A stretch of DNA of 64,000 nucleotides from Alterinioella nitratireducens (GTDB lineage Bacteria; Pseudomonadota; Alphaproteobacteria; Rhodobacterales; Rhodobacteraceae), in assembly GCF_013155465.1 (NCBI RefSeq), contig NZ_JABJVX010000013.1, forward strand, positions 29,633 through 93,632, written 5' to 3'. Both the position numbers and the translations under genes were made by a program. This document shows, one piece after another, positions 26,548 through 36,387 of this stretch (position 1 is the first letter of the stretch; the number at the start of each line of letters is the position of its first letter). A model generated the notes under the pieces. The model was given only the letters and a program-made list of their open reading frames with translations. It had not been told where the DNA came from and did not search any database.

Positions 26548-27189
26548 TCAGCGTGGCAGGGCGGCGGCTTCGCGGGCGAGGGTCTCGATGCGGGACCAGT
26601 CGCCCGATCGCACGGCATCCGCTGGGGCGACCCAGGAGCCGCCCGCGCAGACCACGTTGGGCAGGCTGAGATAGGCGGTGGCATTGGCCAGAGACACGCC
26701 GCCGGTGGGGCAAAAGGCGATCTGCGGAATGGGCGCGCCGATGGCTTTCAGCGCGGGCGCGCCGCCCGACGCCTCGGCGGGGAAGAATTTCAGCATGTCA
26801 TAGCCGCGTTCCAAGAGCGCCATCGCCTCGGAGGCGGTCGCGACACCGGGCAGGAGCGGGAGGTCGGCGGCCTCGCAGGCATCGAGCAGCCGGTCGGTCG
26901 CACCGGGCGAGACGCCGAAGCTGGCCCCGGCGGCCTTCGCGGCGTGGACATCCTCGGGGGTGAGCAGCGTGCCTGCCCCGACGACACCGCCGGGGACCTG
27001 CGCCATTTCGCGGATCACGTCGAGGGCGGCAGGCGTGCGCAGCGTGACCTCCAGCGCGGGCAGACCGCCCGCGACAAGCGCCTCGGCCAGCTTGCGGGCA
27101 TGGGCGGCATCCTCGACCACGAGGACGGGGATGATCGGGGCGAGGGCCGCGATGCGGCGGGCCTCGGCGGAGGCGGTCTGAGGGGTCAT
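26548..27189 (-). CDS. eda: KDPG aldolase (2-dehydro-3-deoxy-phosphogluconate aldolase)
   Basis: 213 residues. IIPVLVVEDAAHARKLAEAL, ALEVTLRTPAAL (catalytic-site Glu and Arg) and MLKFFPAEASGG with the Schiff-base Lys are conserved, and FCPTGGVSLANA follows. It splits KDPG to pyruvate and glyceraldehyde-3-phosphate, the last Entner-Doudoroff step. An AAGGA site precedes the ATG. It follows edd on the same strand after 75 bases that hold copy 5 of the 3'-end motif, so some transcripts may stop between them. Confidence 0.95.
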   Translation of the reverse strand: MTPQTASAEARRIAALAPIIPVLVVEDAAHARKLAEALVAGGLPALEVTLRTPAALDVIREMAQVPGGVVGAGTLLTPEDVHAAKAAGASFGVSPGATDRLLDACEAADLPLLPGVATASEAMALLERGYDMLKFFPAEASGGAPALKAIGAPIPQIAFCPTGGVSLANATAYLSLPNVVCAGGSWVAPADAVRSGDWSRIETLAREAAALPR

Positions 27190-27219
27190 TATTGCGTGTC
27201 CTTCGAGCGTGTCGCGGGT

Positions 27220-27262
27220 GGAGGGAGGCCCTCCGGGGGGGATATTTTCCGGAACAAAGAAG
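27220..27262 (-). repeat. 3'-end motif copy 5 (between edd and eda)
   Basis: Two bases after the edd stop on the minus strand: CTTCTTTGTTCCGGAAAATA, then TCCCCCCC and a hairpin GGAGGG-CCT-CCCTCC (27220-27234). Because eda lies only 31 bases further on, this copy sits inside an operon, which argues against a strict terminator role. Confidence 0.6.
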
Positions 27263-27264
27263 AC

Positions 27265-29070
27265 TTAGGTGAGACAGCAGGCCCCCGATGTGGCGGGGCC
27301 CGCCGCCTGGCGGAAGAGGTCGAACATCTCGCGCCCGATGCCGTGGGTGTTGGCGGTGAGATCGGGGGGGGTGACGGTACGGTCGGCAACGCCGTCTGTC
27401 AGCACCTCCAGTCGGCCCTTACGCGCATCGACGCGGATCATGTCGCCATCGTGCAGCTTGGCGATCAGCCCGCCATCGAGCGCTTCGGGGGCGACATGGA
27501 TCGCGGACGGCACCTTGCCCGACGCGCCCGACATGCGGCCATCGGTGACCAGCGCGACCTTGTGGCCGCGATCCTGCAAGACGGCCAGGACCGGGGTCAG
27601 GCTGTGCAATTCGGGCATGCCGTTGGCCTTCGGTCCCTGGTAGCGGACCACGACCACGACATCATGGTCGAGCTGGCCCGCGCGGAACGCCTCCTTCACG
27701 GCGGCCTGGTCCTCGAACACGGCGGCCGGGGCCTCGATCACGTGGCGCTCGGGATCGACGGCCGAGACCTTCATGATGCCGGTGCCGAGATTGCCGGTCA
27801 GTTCGGCCAGCCCGCCCGTCCTGGCGAAAGGATCGGTGGCGGGGCGCAGGATCTTGTCGTTGAGCGATTTGCCCGCGCCATCGGTCCAGACGACCCGGCT
27901 GCCCTCAAGCCTGGGCTCCTGCCGGTAGCGCGACAACCCGTCGCCCGCGATGGTGACGGTGTCGTCATGCAGGAGCCCTGCATCCAGCAACTCGCCGATC
28001 ATGTAGCCAAGCCCGCCCGCGGCGTGGAAATGGTTCACATCGGCGAGCCCATTGGGATAGACCCGCGCCATCAGCGGCACGGCGGCGGAGATGTCGGCGA
28101 AATCGGCAGGCTCCAGCAGCACACCCGCCGCGCGCGCCATGGCGGGCAGGTGCAGCACCAGGTTGGTCGAGCCCCCCGTTGCCATCAGCCCGACGATGCC
28201 GTTCACGAAGGCCTTTTCGTCCAGCACCTCGCCCGCGGGGCGGAAATCGTTGCCAAGCGCGGTGATCTCCAGCGCGCGTTCGGTCGCGGCCACGGTCAGC
28301 GCATCGCGCAGCGGCGTGTTCGGGTTGACGAAGGAGGCGCCCGGCAGGTGCAACCCCATGAATTCCATCAGCATCTGGTTGGTATTGGCGGTGCCGTAGA
28401 AGGTGCAGGTGCCGGGGCCGTGATAGGAGGCCATCTCGGCCTTCATCAGTTCCTCGCGCCCGATCTCGCCGGTGGCGAATTTCTGCCGGACCTTCGATTT
28501 CTCGTCATTCGGCAGGCCGGAGGTCATCGGACCGGCAGGCACGAAGACCGCCGGGATATGGCCGAAGGTGGCGGCGGCGATGATCAGCCCCGGCACGATC
28601 TTGTCGCAGACCCCCAGATACATCGCGGCGTCGAAACAGTTATGGCTGAGGCCCACGCCAGCGGCCAGCGCGATGACATCGCGGGAGAAAAGGCTGAGCT
28701 CCATCCCCGGCTGGCCTTGCGTGACCCCGTCGCACATGGCCGGAACCCCGCCCGCGACCTGCGCGGTGCCGCCACGGGTGCGGGCGGCCTGCTTGATCTG
28801 TGCCGGGAAACCCTCGAACGGCTGATGCGCGCTGAGCATGTCATTATAGGCGGTGATGATGCCGATATTGGGCGCGCGGGTGGTGGCGAGGCCGGATTGG
28901 TCCTGCCCCGCCCCGGCATAGGCATGGGCCTGGTTGCCACAGCTCAGATGGGCGCGGGTGGGCCCGTCCGACACGGCCTTGCGCATCCGGTCGAGATAGA
29001 GGCTCCGCGTCTCGGCGGAACGCTCGATGATACGGGCGGTGACGGCATCTATCGCGGGGTCGAGGGGCAT
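27265..29070 (-). CDS. edd: Phosphogluconate dehydratase
   Basis: 601 residues, normal for Edd. [20 protein letters not shown] is the IlvD/Edd signature region with a [4Fe-4S] ligand Cys; other likely ligands are in THLSCGNQ and GVCDKIVPG. It dehydrates 6-phosphogluconate to KDPG. A GGACCGATCCC segment precedes the ATG, and a perfect LacI-type palindrome lies 39 bases upstream. It forms an edd-eda unit and, with zwf-pgl at 9.8-11.9 kb, completes the pathway. Confidence 0.96.
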   Translation of the reverse strand: MPLDPAIDAVTARIIERSAETRSLYLDRMRKAVSDGPTRAHLSCGNQAHAYAGAGQDQSGLATTRAPNIGIITAYNDMLSAHQPFEGFPAQIKQAARTRGGTAQVAGGVPAMCDGVTQGQPGMELSLFSRDVIALAAGVGLSHNCFDAAMYLGVCDKIVPGLIIAAATFGHIPAVFVPAGPMTSGLPNDEKSKVRQKFATGEIGREELMKAEMASYHGPGTCTFYGTANTNQMLMEFMGLHLPGASFVNPNTPLRDALTVAATERALEITALGNDFRPAGEVLDEKAFVNGIVGLMATGGSTNLVLHLPAMARAAGVLLEPADFADISAAVPLMARVYPNGLADVNHFHAAGGLGYMIGELLDAGLLHDDTVTIAGDGLSRYRQEPRLEGSRVVWTDGAGKSLNDKILRPATDPFARTGGLAELTGNLGTGIMKVSAVDPERHVIEAPAAVFEDQAAVKEAFRAGQLDHDVVVVVRYQGPKANGMPELHSLTPVLAVLQDRGHKVALVTDGRMSGASGKVPSAIHVAPEALDGGLIAKLHDGDMIRVDARKGRLEVLTDGVADRTVTPPDLTANTHGIGREMFDLFRQAAGPATSGACCLT

Positions 29071-29109
29071 GGGATCGGTCCTTTGCTCTGCTTGGCCTCT
29101 CTATACTAC

Positions 29110-29121
29110 GTTAGCGCTAAC
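29110..29121. promoter_or_regulatory. LacI-type operator upstream of edd
   Basis: GTTAGCGCTAAC is a perfect 12-bp palindrome in the 73-base gap between edd and the VIT gene. With the near-identical site before zwf at 11921-11934 it suggests shared control of the Entner-Doudoroff genes by a LacI-family protein, a common arrangement in sugar catabolism. Confidence 0.7.
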
Positions 29122-29143
29122 AGTTCCAGCCCCGGAATGAGGA

Positions 29144-29848
29144 TCAGATCAGGCTCATGCCGACCAGCCGCCCGATGGCCCAGGTCGCGGCCATGGCGAT
29201 GAGGCCCCAGATCACGACGCGGGCGGCGGCCTTGATCTTGGGGGCGCCACCGGCCTGCGCGCCGAGCGCGCCCAACCCCACCAGCGCCAGCACCGTGGCA
29301 ATGCCGACCCACCAGATCAGCCCGCCGATCGGGGCAAGGCCCGCGACCACCAGCGGGGCCGCCGCGCCAAGCGCGAAGGTGAGCGCCGAGACCAATGCGG
29401 CCTGCACCGGCGCGGGCGGGCTGAGGTCGGTGATCCCGATCTCGTCGCGCAGATGTGCGCCAAGCGCGTCCTTCTCGGTCAATTCGCGGGCGACATCGGC
29501 GGCGAGCCCTTGCGACAGCCCCCGCTCGCGGTAGATCGCCTCCAGCTCGGCCAGCTCACCCTTGGGGTTGTGTTCCAGCTCATGCAATTCGCGCGCCATG
29601 TCGGCGCTTTCGGTATCGGCCTGGCTGGAGACCGAGACATATTCGCCCGCCGCCATCGACATGGCCCCGGCCACCATCCCGGCGATACCGGCCAGCAGGA
29701 TCGTGACCCGGTCGGCCCCGCCGCCCGCGACGCCCACGATCAGCGAGGCGGTCGAGAGGATACCGTCATTGGCCCCCATCACGGCGGCGCGCAGCCAGCC
29801 GGTGCGACCCGACAGATGTGGTTCGATATGGGCGGAAGGGTTAGACAT
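29144..29848 (-). CDS. VIT (CCC1/VIT1) family membrane protein
   Basis: 234 residues. The family start WLRAAVMGANDGILSTASLI is clear, followed by AGMVAGAMSMAAGEYVSVSS and a Glu-rich loop (ELHELEHNPKGELAELEAIY) of the kind that binds metal in VIT1. Five membrane spans are likely, three of them after residue 150. Members move Fe2+ or Mn2+. Its start overlaps the end of the upstream FAD oxidase gene by 8 bases, so the two are cotranscribed. Confidence 0.9.
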   Translation of the reverse strand: MSNPSAHIEPHLSGRTGWLRAAVMGANDGILSTASLIVGVAGGGADRVTILLAGIAGMVAGAMSMAAGEYVSVSSQADTESADMARELHELEHNPKGELAELEAIYRERGLSQGLAADVARELTEKDALGAHLRDEIGITDLSPPAPVQAALVSALTFALGAAAPLVVAGLAPIGGLIWWVGIATVLALVGLGALGAQAGGAPKIKAAARVVIWGLIAMAATWAIGRLVGMSLI

Positions 29849-31253
29849 CGGACACCAGGATCTTGCCGGGATTGAAGAGGTTCAGGGGATCGACGCCGTG
29901 CTTGACGGCGACCATCATTGAGACCGCGCCTTCGCCCAGTTCGGGCAGCAGATAGCGCGCCTTGCCCTGGCCGATACCGTGTTCGCCGGTGCAGGTGCCA
30001 TCCATGGAAATCGCCAGGTCGTTGAGCCAGGAGACAAATTCCTGCGCACGGGCGACCTCATCGGGGTCGTCCATCATGATCAGGGGAAGGGTGTGGAAAT
30101 TGCCGTCGCCGACATGGCCCACGACCGGCGCGATGAGGCCGAGCGCCCCGGCCTTCTCCTGCGCCCTGGTCACGCATTCCGCCAGACGGCTGACCGGCAC
30201 GCAGCAATCGGTCGAGATGCCCTTCGCGCCCTTGCGGAGCGCCAGCGAGGCCCAATAGGCATCGTGGCGCGCGGCCCAAAGCTTGCTGCGCTCCTCGGGT
30301 TTGGTGGTGAAGGTGAAGGCGAGGCTGCCGTGATCGGCGGCGATCTCTCCGAAACTTTCGGCCTGTTCCTTGACCGACGCATCGGTGCCGTGAAACTCCA
30401 GCAGCAGCAGCGGGGTTTCCGGCAGGTCCAGCCTGGAATAGGCGTTGACGCCCTTGACCGAAAGCGCATCCAGCAGCTCGATCCGCGCCACGGGGATGCC
30501 CATCTGGATGGTCATGATGACAGCGTTGCAGGCGGCCTCGACTGTCGGAAAGCTGCATGTCGCGGCAGAGATCGCCTCGGGGATGCCGTAGAGTTTCAGG
30601 GTCAGTTCGGTGATCAGGCCAAGCGTGCCCTCGGAGCCGATCAGAAGCCGCGTCAGGTCGTAGCCGGCGGATGTCTTGCGGGCGCGGGCGGCGGTTTTCA
30701 CGATCTCGCCCGAGGGCAGCACGGCCTTGAGCGCCAGCACATTCGTCGCCATCGTGCCGTAGCGCACCGCGTTGGTGCCCGAGGCGCGCGTCGCCGCCAT
30801 GCCGCCAAGCGAGGCGTTCGCACCGGGATCGACCGGGAAGAAGAGGCCGGTGTCGCGCAGGTAGGTGTTGAGGCCGTCGCGGGTGACGCCGGGCTGGATC
30901 ACCACGTCCATATCCTCGGCATTGACCTGCAACACCTGGTCCATCCGGGAAAAATCGACCGAGACGCCGCCCGCGGGGGCGTTCACATGCCCCTCAAGCG
31001 AAGTGCCGGTGCCGAAGGGGATGATGGGCACGCGATGGGCGATGCAGGTCTGCACGACCTCCTGCACCTCTTCCTCGCTGTCGACGAAGACGACGCCATC
31101 GGGGGGCTGGTTCACGATCCAGGTGGTGGTGTGGCCATGCTGTTCGCGGATGCTCTGCCCGGTCTCGAAACGGTCGCCGAAGCGCTGCTTGAGGATGCCG
31201 AGGACGGCGGCGATGCCCTCTTCGTTTCGGGGCAGTTCCATCAACTCGGTCAT
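29841..31253 (-). CDS. FAD-linked oxidase, D-lactate/glycolate dehydrogenase (GlcD) type
   Basis: 470 residues. The PCMH FAD domain has IIPFGTGTSLEGHVNAPAGG and VQPGVT-like DVVIQPGVTRDGLN; the C-terminal domain ends with VGHVGDGNFHTLPL and GTCTGEHGIGQGKARYL, which hold conserved His residues of 2-hydroxyacid dehydrogenases. It probably passes electrons from D-lactate or glycolate to a cytochrome or quinone. The GlcE/GlcF partners are not adjacent, favouring D-lactate dehydrogenase (cytochrome). ATG 31253 has GAGGATC upstream. Confidence 0.88.
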   Translation of the reverse strand: MTELMELPRNEEGIAAVLGILKQRFGDRFETGQSIREQHGHTTTWIVNQPPDGVVFVDSEEEVQEVVQTCIAHRVPIIPFGTGTSLEGHVNAPAGGVSVDFSRMDQVLQVNAEDMDVVIQPGVTRDGLNTYLRDTGLFFPVDPGANASLGGMAATRASGTNAVRYGTMATNVLALKAVLPSGEIVKTAARARKTSAGYDLTRLLIGSEGTLGLITELTLKLYGIPEAISAATCSFPTVEAACNAVIMTIQMGIPVARIELLDALSVKGVNAYSRLDLPETPLLLLEFHGTDASVKEQAESFGEIAADHGSLAFTFTTKPEERSKLWAARHDAYWASLALRKGAKGISTDCCVPVSRLAECVTRAQEKAGALGLIAPVVGHVGDGNFHTLPLIMMDDPDEVARAQEFVSWLNDLAISMDGTCTGEHGIGQGKARYLLPELGEGAVSMMVAVKHGVDPLNLFNPGKILVSDV

Positions 31254-31452
31254 ATCGGATGATCCTCGCACTATCGGCACCAATGAAAAACCTATGGGCG
31301 GCGCGGTCCGGGTGCAACGGACCTGCCCGATTTGCCGCAGCATGGGCGTTAACAATCTTTAAGGAAAGACGATCTGTTAACCTTTCAGAAAGAAAGGCTG
31401 CGTAACCGTAGGGCTTGCGGGGGCAAGCTGATGAGGCCGAAACCGCAAGAAG

Positions 31453-31490
31453 GCCCCTGCCGCATCGCACCCAAATCATGCGGCGGGGGC
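31453..31490 (-). terminator. Probable terminator of ispG
   Basis: On the minus strand, 27 bases after the ispG stop, GCCCCCGCCGCAT (31490-31478) pairs with ATGCGGCAGGGGC (31465-31453), 12 of 13 positions, around a 12-base loop, followed by CTTCTTGC. The T-run is weak. Nothing else is evident in the 264-base gap to the FAD oxidase gene except two GTTAAC sites at 31348 and 31376. Confidence 0.6.
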
Positions 31491-31517
31491 TGACCGGCCA
31501 TCCGAAAAGTTAACGGA

Positions 31518-32639
31518 TCATTCCGCCGCTGCGCGCGCGGCGTCCAGTTCGGCGGCCTTGGCCTCGACCTGTTCGACGATATGGGAAACCATGGCGTCGT
31601 TCGAGAGCTTGTGCGCGATCTTGCCGTCGAGATAGACCATGCCCGCCCCGGCCCCGCCGCCGGTAAAGCCGACATCGGTCAGCAGCGCCTCGCCGGGGCC
31701 GTTGACGACGCAGCCGATGATGCTCAGGCTCATCGGTGTCTTGATATGGGCCAGTTTTTCCTCAAGGATTTCAACGGTCTTGATCACGTCGAAGCCTTGC
31801 CGCGCGCAGGACGGGCAGGAGATGATATTGACCCCGCGATGGCGCAGACCGAGCGCCTTGAGGATCTCGTAGCCGACCTTGACCTCCTCGACCGGATCGG
31901 CGGAAAGACTGACGCGCAGCGTGTCGCCGATGCCCATCCACAGAAGGTTGCCAAGCCCGATGGCGGATTTCACCGTGCCGGTGGTCAGCCCGCCCGCCTC
32001 GGTGATGCCAAGGTGAATCGGTGCGTCCGTAGCCTCGGCCAGACCCTGATAGGCGGCGGCGGCCATGAACACGTCGGAAGCCTTCACGGAGATCTTGAAC
32101 TCGTGGAAATCGTGGTCTTGCAGGATGCGGATATGGTCGAGGCCGCTTTCGATCATCGCGGCGGGGCACGGCTCGCCGTATTTCTCCAGCAGGTGCTTTT
32201 CGAGGCTGCCGGCATTGACGCCGATACGGATCGAACAGCCATGGTCGCGCGCGGCGTTCACCACCTCGCGCACCCGTTTCGCATCGCCGATATTGCCGGG
32301 ATTGATGCGCAGGCAGGCGGCCCCCGCCTCGGCGGCTTCGATGCCGCGCTTGTAGTGGAAATGGATGTCGGCCACGATCGGCACCGGGCTTTCGCGCACG
32401 ATCTCCTTCAGCGCCTTCGACGACGCCTCATCGGGGACCGAGACGCGGACGATGTCGGCGCCCGCATCGGCGCAGGCCTGGATCTGCGCGATCGTGCCCG
32501 GAATATCCGTGGTCAGCGTGTTGGTCATGGTCTGCACGGTGATCGGCGCCCCGCCACCCACGGGAACCGAGCCGACATGGATGCGGCGGCTGTCACGGCG
32601 GTCGATATTGCGCCAGGGGCGGATCGGGTTGTGAGACAT
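31518..32639 (-). CDS. ispG: 4-hydroxy-3-methylbut-2-enyl-diphosphate synthase (flavodoxin)
   Basis: 373 residues. [20 protein letters not shown] and LRINPGNIG identify GcpE/IspG; the iron-sulfur Cys are in [11 protein letters not shown], with the family tail motif [11 protein letters not shown] following. It makes HMBPP, the penultimate step of the MEP isoprenoid route. It follows the rodZ-like gene on the same strand after 95 bases, an order common in proteobacteria. Confidence 0.96.
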   Translation of the reverse strand: MSHNPIRPWRNIDRRDSRRIHVGSVPVGGGAPITVQTMTNTLTTDIPGTIAQIQACADAGADIVRVSVPDEASSKALKEIVRESPVPIVADIHFHYKRGIEAAEAGAACLRINPGNIGDAKRVREVVNAARDHGCSIRIGVNAGSLEKHLLEKYGEPCPAAMIESGLDHIRILQDHDFHEFKISVKASDVFMAAAAYQGLAEATDAPIHLGITEAGGLTTGTVKSAIGLGNLLWMGIGDTLRVSLSADPVEEVKVGYEILKALGLRHRGVNIISCPSCARQGFDVIKTVEILEEKLAHIKTPMSLSIIGCVVNGPGEALLTDVGFTGGGAGAGMVYLDGKIAHKLSNDAMVSHIVEQVEAKAAELDAARAAAE

Positions 32640-32734
32640 GTGAACAGGCTTTCGGCGATCAGCGGCAATTGGCCCCTGACATAATCCCCCGAGGATCGGG
32701 CTGCAACGTCAGTTGGCAAACGTCCCGTCTGACG

Positions 32735-33982
32735 TCAGTTGGCGGGCGCGTCCTCGCCGGTCAGGATCAGGGATGCGACACGCGGCAGGTCCGGGTCGGC
32801 ATCGGCATCGGCCATCACGTAGGTCTCACTGAGCGAATCGGCCGTCAGCGCCACGTTGCGCGCGATATTGGCGCCGGGACCGGAGGGGCCGAGCGTGACG
32901 CCGTTGACCGCGAAATAGACCGCGCCGGAATTGCCCGCGCGCAGCACCGGCGCGTCGGCCCCGTCGGGCACGGTATAGGTATCGCCCGCGTTCAGCGTGC
33001 CCTCGAAAAGGACAGTGCCGGAGGCGGAGCTGACCCGGACCCAGGCCGGACGCACCGCGAAAAGCACAACTTCGTCAACCGGTTGGTCGGCGGTGACCTG
33101 GACGCCGCCATCACCCTCCGCGGGACCGGAGGCAAGCTGGAAGCCGCCCTCGGGGTCTGCCTCGGCCACAGCGGTTTCCGGCACGGCCGGGCGCGACAGG
33201 GTCGGCGTGGCACCGGGGAACCGGCCCACGGCATCGGGGTCCAGCGTGGCAATGGCCTGGTCGCGCGGGGTCAGGACGGGGGTGTCCAGTGCCTGCGGAC
33301 GGTAGAGCCGGTCGATGGGATCGACGCGCGGCACGTTGGGCGTGGTGGCGTCGGGCAGATCGGCCTCGGCCATGTTGAGCGCGGCGCCCGCCAGCGGGTC
33401 GAGATTGGCGATGGTCTCGGGCGCTTCCTCGACGGGCACGAACTGCACCCGCTGGATATCGGTCAGCACCGACCAGGCCCCATAGCCGATGCCGGAGACC
33501 AGCAGGACCAGCACCAGCGCCGAGCCAAGCGCGCCGGGTTCGATCCGCGAGAACACGCTTTCACGCTGCGGCGCAAACGAGACGCGGGCCGATTTCATCA
33601 CGTCATTGGGGTTCACCAGCCGCGCGGGCGCATCGCCGAAGGCGCGCTTGGCCTTCTGCGCCTGAAGCGCCGAGGTGCCATGGACACCGGCAAATCCGGC
33701 CTCTTTCGAGAAGCGGCGATAGGTCCATTCCGGATCCATGCCGAGATAGCGCGCGTAGGAGCGCACATAGCCCGCGACAAATCCCTTGGTGGCGAAGACG
33801 GAGAGGTCGGCGTTTTCGATGGCGGCAATATGCGCGGCCTTGATCTTCAGATCACGCTCCACATCCAGCAGCGATTTGCCGAGCGTGGCGCGTTCGCCGC
33901 GCATGATATCGCCCAGGGGCACGTCGAAATCGTCGAATTCCTCGACGGACGCCCCGGCATCAATGCTGTCATGCGTGTTCAT
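32735..33982 (-). CDS. RodZ-like helix-turn-helix membrane protein (DUF4115)
   Basis: 415 residues. The N-terminal 100 residues contain an Xre-type HTH with LLDVERDLKIKAAHIAAIEN and FVAGYVRSYARYLGMD, as in RodZ. One membrane span (ALVLVLLVSGIGYGAWSVL, about residues 168-186) separates this from a Pro-rich linker and a C-terminal beta domain of DUF4115 type (VRVSSASGTVLFEGTLNAGD). RodZ links MreB to the cell wall machinery. ATG 33982 is preferred over GTG 34003. Residues before the HTH are acidic (VEEFDDFDVPLGD), unlike E. coli RodZ. Confidence 0.8.
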   Translation of the reverse strand: MNTHDSIDAGASVEEFDDFDVPLGDIMRGERATLGKSLLDVERDLKIKAAHIAAIENADLSVFATKGFVAGYVRSYARYLGMDPEWTYRRFSKEAGFAGVHGTSALQAQKAKRAFGDAPARLVNPNDVMKSARVSFAPQRESVFSRIEPGALGSALVLVLLVSGIGYGAWSVLTDIQRVQFVPVEEAPETIANLDPLAGAALNMAEADLPDATTPNVPRVDPIDRLYRPQALDTPVLTPRDQAIATLDPDAVGRFPGATPTLSRPAVPETAVAEADPEGGFQLASGPAEGDGGVQVTADQPVDEVVLFAVRPAWVRVSSASGTVLFEGTLNAGDTYTVPDGADAPVLRAGNSGAVYFAVNGVTLGPSGPGANIARNVALTADSLSETYVMADADADPDLPRVASLILTGEDAPAN

Positions 33983-34141
33983 GCCCAAAAGGCCCTGCCC
34001 CACGATTGGTCGGTTTTGTGACGTTTTGACGATCTGCCGACCGTGATTTCCCCAACCTCGGCCCTGATGATTCCCCAGATATGGCCAAGATGGTCCCTGC
34101 TTAACACAGGATGCGGGGCTTTTGCACCCGCAACTGCCGCG

Positions 34142-35380
34142 TCACGCGGTCATATCGGCACGATTCAGCGCACAGTGGTTCCACAGCGCGTCCATCGCCC
34201 GCACGAGCCCGTCCAGCATCTTGGGATCATGCACCGGCGAGGGCGTGAAACGCAGCCTCTCGGTGCCGCGCGGGACGGTGGGAAAGTTGATCGGCTGGAC
34301 GTAGATGCCGTAATCGGTCAGCAGCATGTCCGAGATCTTCTTGGTATGCACCGGGTCGCCGACGATGACCGGCACGATGTGGCTGCCATGGTCGATGATC
34401 GGCAGGCCCATGCCCTTGAGGCGCAGTTTCAGCACCTTGGCGCGTTCCTGGTGCAGGTCGCGGCGCGGCTGGTCGGTCTTGAGGTGGCGCACGGAGGCCG
34501 CCGCCCCAGCCGCCACCGCGGGCGGAATCGAGGTGGTGAAGATGAACCCCGGCGCATAAGACCTTATCGCGTCGACCATTTTCGCCGATGCGGTGATGAA
34601 GCCACCCATCACGCCATAGGCCTTGCCGAGCGTGCCGTTGATGATATCGACCCGGTCCATCAGCCCGTCACGCTCGGCGACACCGCCGCCGCGGGGGCCA
34701 TACATGCCGACGGCGTGAACCTCGTCGAGATAGGTCAGCGCGTTGAACGCGTCGGCGAGGTCGCAAATCTCCTCGATCGGGCCGAAATCGCCATCCATCG
34801 AATAGATCGATTCAAAGGCGATGAGCTTCGGCGCGGCGGGATCGTCGGCCTCCATCAGCTCGCGCAGATGGGCCACGTCATTGTGCCGGAAGATGCGCTT
34901 GTTGCCGCCATTCCTGCGCACGCCCTCGATCATCGAGGCATGGTTCAGCGCGTCGGAATAGATGATCAGGCCGGGAAACAGCTTGGGCAGGGTCGAAAGC
35001 GTCGCGTCATTGGCGATATAGGCCGAGGTGAAGACCAGCGCCGCCTCCTTGTCGTGCAGGTCGGCAAGCTCCGCCTCCAGCGCCTTGTGATAGACCGTGG
35101 TGCCCGAGATGTTGCGCGTGCCGCCCGACCCTGCGCCGGTCGCCTCCAGCGCGTCCTTCATCGCGTTCAGCACCACCGGGTGCTGGCCCATGCCCAGATA
35201 ATCGTTGCCGCACCACACGGTGATGTCCTGTTCGGTGCCATCGGGCCGGGTCCAGACCGCGTGCGGAAACTGGCCGCGGCGGCGTTCGATGTCGATGAAG
35301 GTGCGGTAGCGGCCTTCTTCATGCAGGCGATTGAGGGCCGTATCGAGCGCGGCGGCGTAGCTGGCTGGGTCTTGGCGCAT
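34142..35380 (-). CDS. hemA: 5-aminolevulinate synthase
   Basis: 412 residues. [54 protein letters not shown] and the PLP-lysine segment [14 protein letters not shown] are all typical of ALA synthase. It condenses glycine and succinyl-CoA, the first tetrapyrrole step in alphaproteobacteria. ATG 35380 has a strong GAAGGAGAGG site; the frame runs further upstream but without one. An FNR-type box lies 168 bases upstream, matching known oxygen control of hemA in Rhodobacter. Confidence 0.96.
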   Translation of the reverse strand: MRQDPASYAAALDTALNRLHEEGRYRTFIDIERRRGQFPHAVWTRPDGTEQDITVWCGNDYLGMGQHPVVLNAMKDALEATGAGSGGTRNISGTTVYHKALEAELADLHDKEAALVFTSAYIANDATLSTLPKLFPGLIIYSDALNHASMIEGVRRNGGNKRIFRHNDVAHLRELMEADDPAAPKLIAFESIYSMDGDFGPIEEICDLADAFNALTYLDEVHAVGMYGPRGGGVAERDGLMDRVDIINGTLGKAYGVMGGFITASAKMVDAIRSYAPGFIFTTSIPPAVAAGAAASVRHLKTDQPRRDLHQERAKVLKLRLKGMGLPIIDHGSHIVPVIVGDPVHTKKISDMLLTDYGIYVQPINFPTVPRGTERLRFTPSPVHDPKMLDGLVRAMDALWNHCALNRADMTA

Positions 35381-35547
35381 CGGCCTCTCCTTCATCGGGC
35401 TATGGTGGCAGGCGGCCCGCAAGGCGTGTCGTCTATGGCAGGTCGGGGCGCGGAAGTGATCCCGGTCGCGCCCTTGGAATTGTTCCAAGGTTGACTTAGG
35501 CCCTCACGGGCCCTTGTCGCAAGTTACATTTTGCCGCGCTTGAGACT

Positions 35548-35561
35548 TTGACATGGATCAA
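35548..35561. promoter_or_regulatory. FNR/FnrL-type box upstream of hemA
   Basis: TTGACATGGATCAA fits the FNR consensus TTGAT-N4-ATCAA with one mismatch in the left half. It lies between the hemA start (35380) and the end of the next gene (35621). In Rhodobacter sphaeroides FnrL acts on hemA, so the same oxygen-dependent control is likely here. Confidence 0.75.
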
Positions 35562-35620
35562 GGGCGCCTGTCGCGGGTGAAATCGTTCGGAAATTCCACA
35601 AGCTCATTCATCTGCCCCCC

Positions 35621-36196
35621 TCAGCCGTCGATCACGGCGCGGCAGTCGGTCTCGCCGCAGGCCGCCAGCGCCTCGGTCAGATCGCTGCCGATGCCCCATT
35701 GGCCGGTCGTCTCCGAAATCGCCATCACGCGGTTGCGCCCGAGGCGGCGGAAATCGCCGCGCAGGGCGGCGGTGGCGTCGGTGCTCAGTTGCAGGGGGCG
35801 GTCGGGTTCCCAGCCTTCGGGACGGATCACCAGGACGACGAGGCAGGCCGGACCGCTGGTGCGCGCCTCGTTGCAGGCGGCAAGGGCGGCGGTGCGGGCG
35901 TTGGCCTCGTCGTGGTAATTGGCCGCGGCGATGGTCGCCTCCGAGGCCAGCCCCATCTCCGGCGCGATGGCGATCGCGGCGTAATAGGCCTGGGTCTCCA
36001 CCAGCTGGTTCAGGATCGCGACATCGGTCTCCGAGAGGCTGTCATGCAGGATCACCTCGCCCTCGACCGCGCCGTCTTCGGCAAAGACCAGCCGGCGCGC
36101 CTCGCGCAGGTTGGGCAGCTCCTGCGCCAGGGCGGGCGCGGCAATAGCAAAGGCGGTCAGGCAGAGGACGCCTAGGCGGATCGGTCGGAATTTCAT
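35621..36196 (-). CDS. Secreted protein of unknown function
   Basis: 191 residues with a clear signal peptide (VLCLTAFAIAAPALAQ, cleavage near residue 24). The mature part contains NLREARRLVFAEDGAVEGEV and three or four Cys that could form disulfides (AACNEARTSGPAC; AACGETDCRAV near the end). No known domain. A GGGAG site precedes ATG 36196. It sits directly upstream of the hemA control region on the same strand; I recall similar proteins beside hemA in related genomes, sometimes misnamed after it, but cannot check this. Confidence 0.75.
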   Translation of the reverse strand: MKFRPIRLGVLCLTAFAIAAPALAQELPNLREARRLVFAEDGAVEGEVILHDSLSETDVAILNQLVETQAYYAAIAIAPEMGLASEATIAAANYHDEANARTAALAACNEARTSGPACLVVLVIRPEGWEPDRPLQLSTDATAALRGDFRRLGRNRVMAISETTGQWGIGSDLTEALAACGETDCRAVIDG

Positions 36197-36387
36197 CGTC
36201 AAAACACTCCCTTGGCAGCAATGGGTCGGGGGACAGGATAGGGCGACAGGCGCTGAGGGGCAATCAGACAGCGGCACGGGCCGCGGGAATCTGCGCATCG
36301 AGGCGGGGTGGCCTGCCCGCTGGACAGTCGCCGCGCCGGTGGTAAGGTCGCGGGCGATCTCCCCGATTTGACCAAAGGATGAAGCCG

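Noticed and set aside
26473..29202. A 909-codon open frame on the plus strand
   Set aside because: It is antisense to eda and edd, whose proteins are unmistakable. Long antisense frames are expected at this GC, and its Arg/Gly/His-rich product has no domain.
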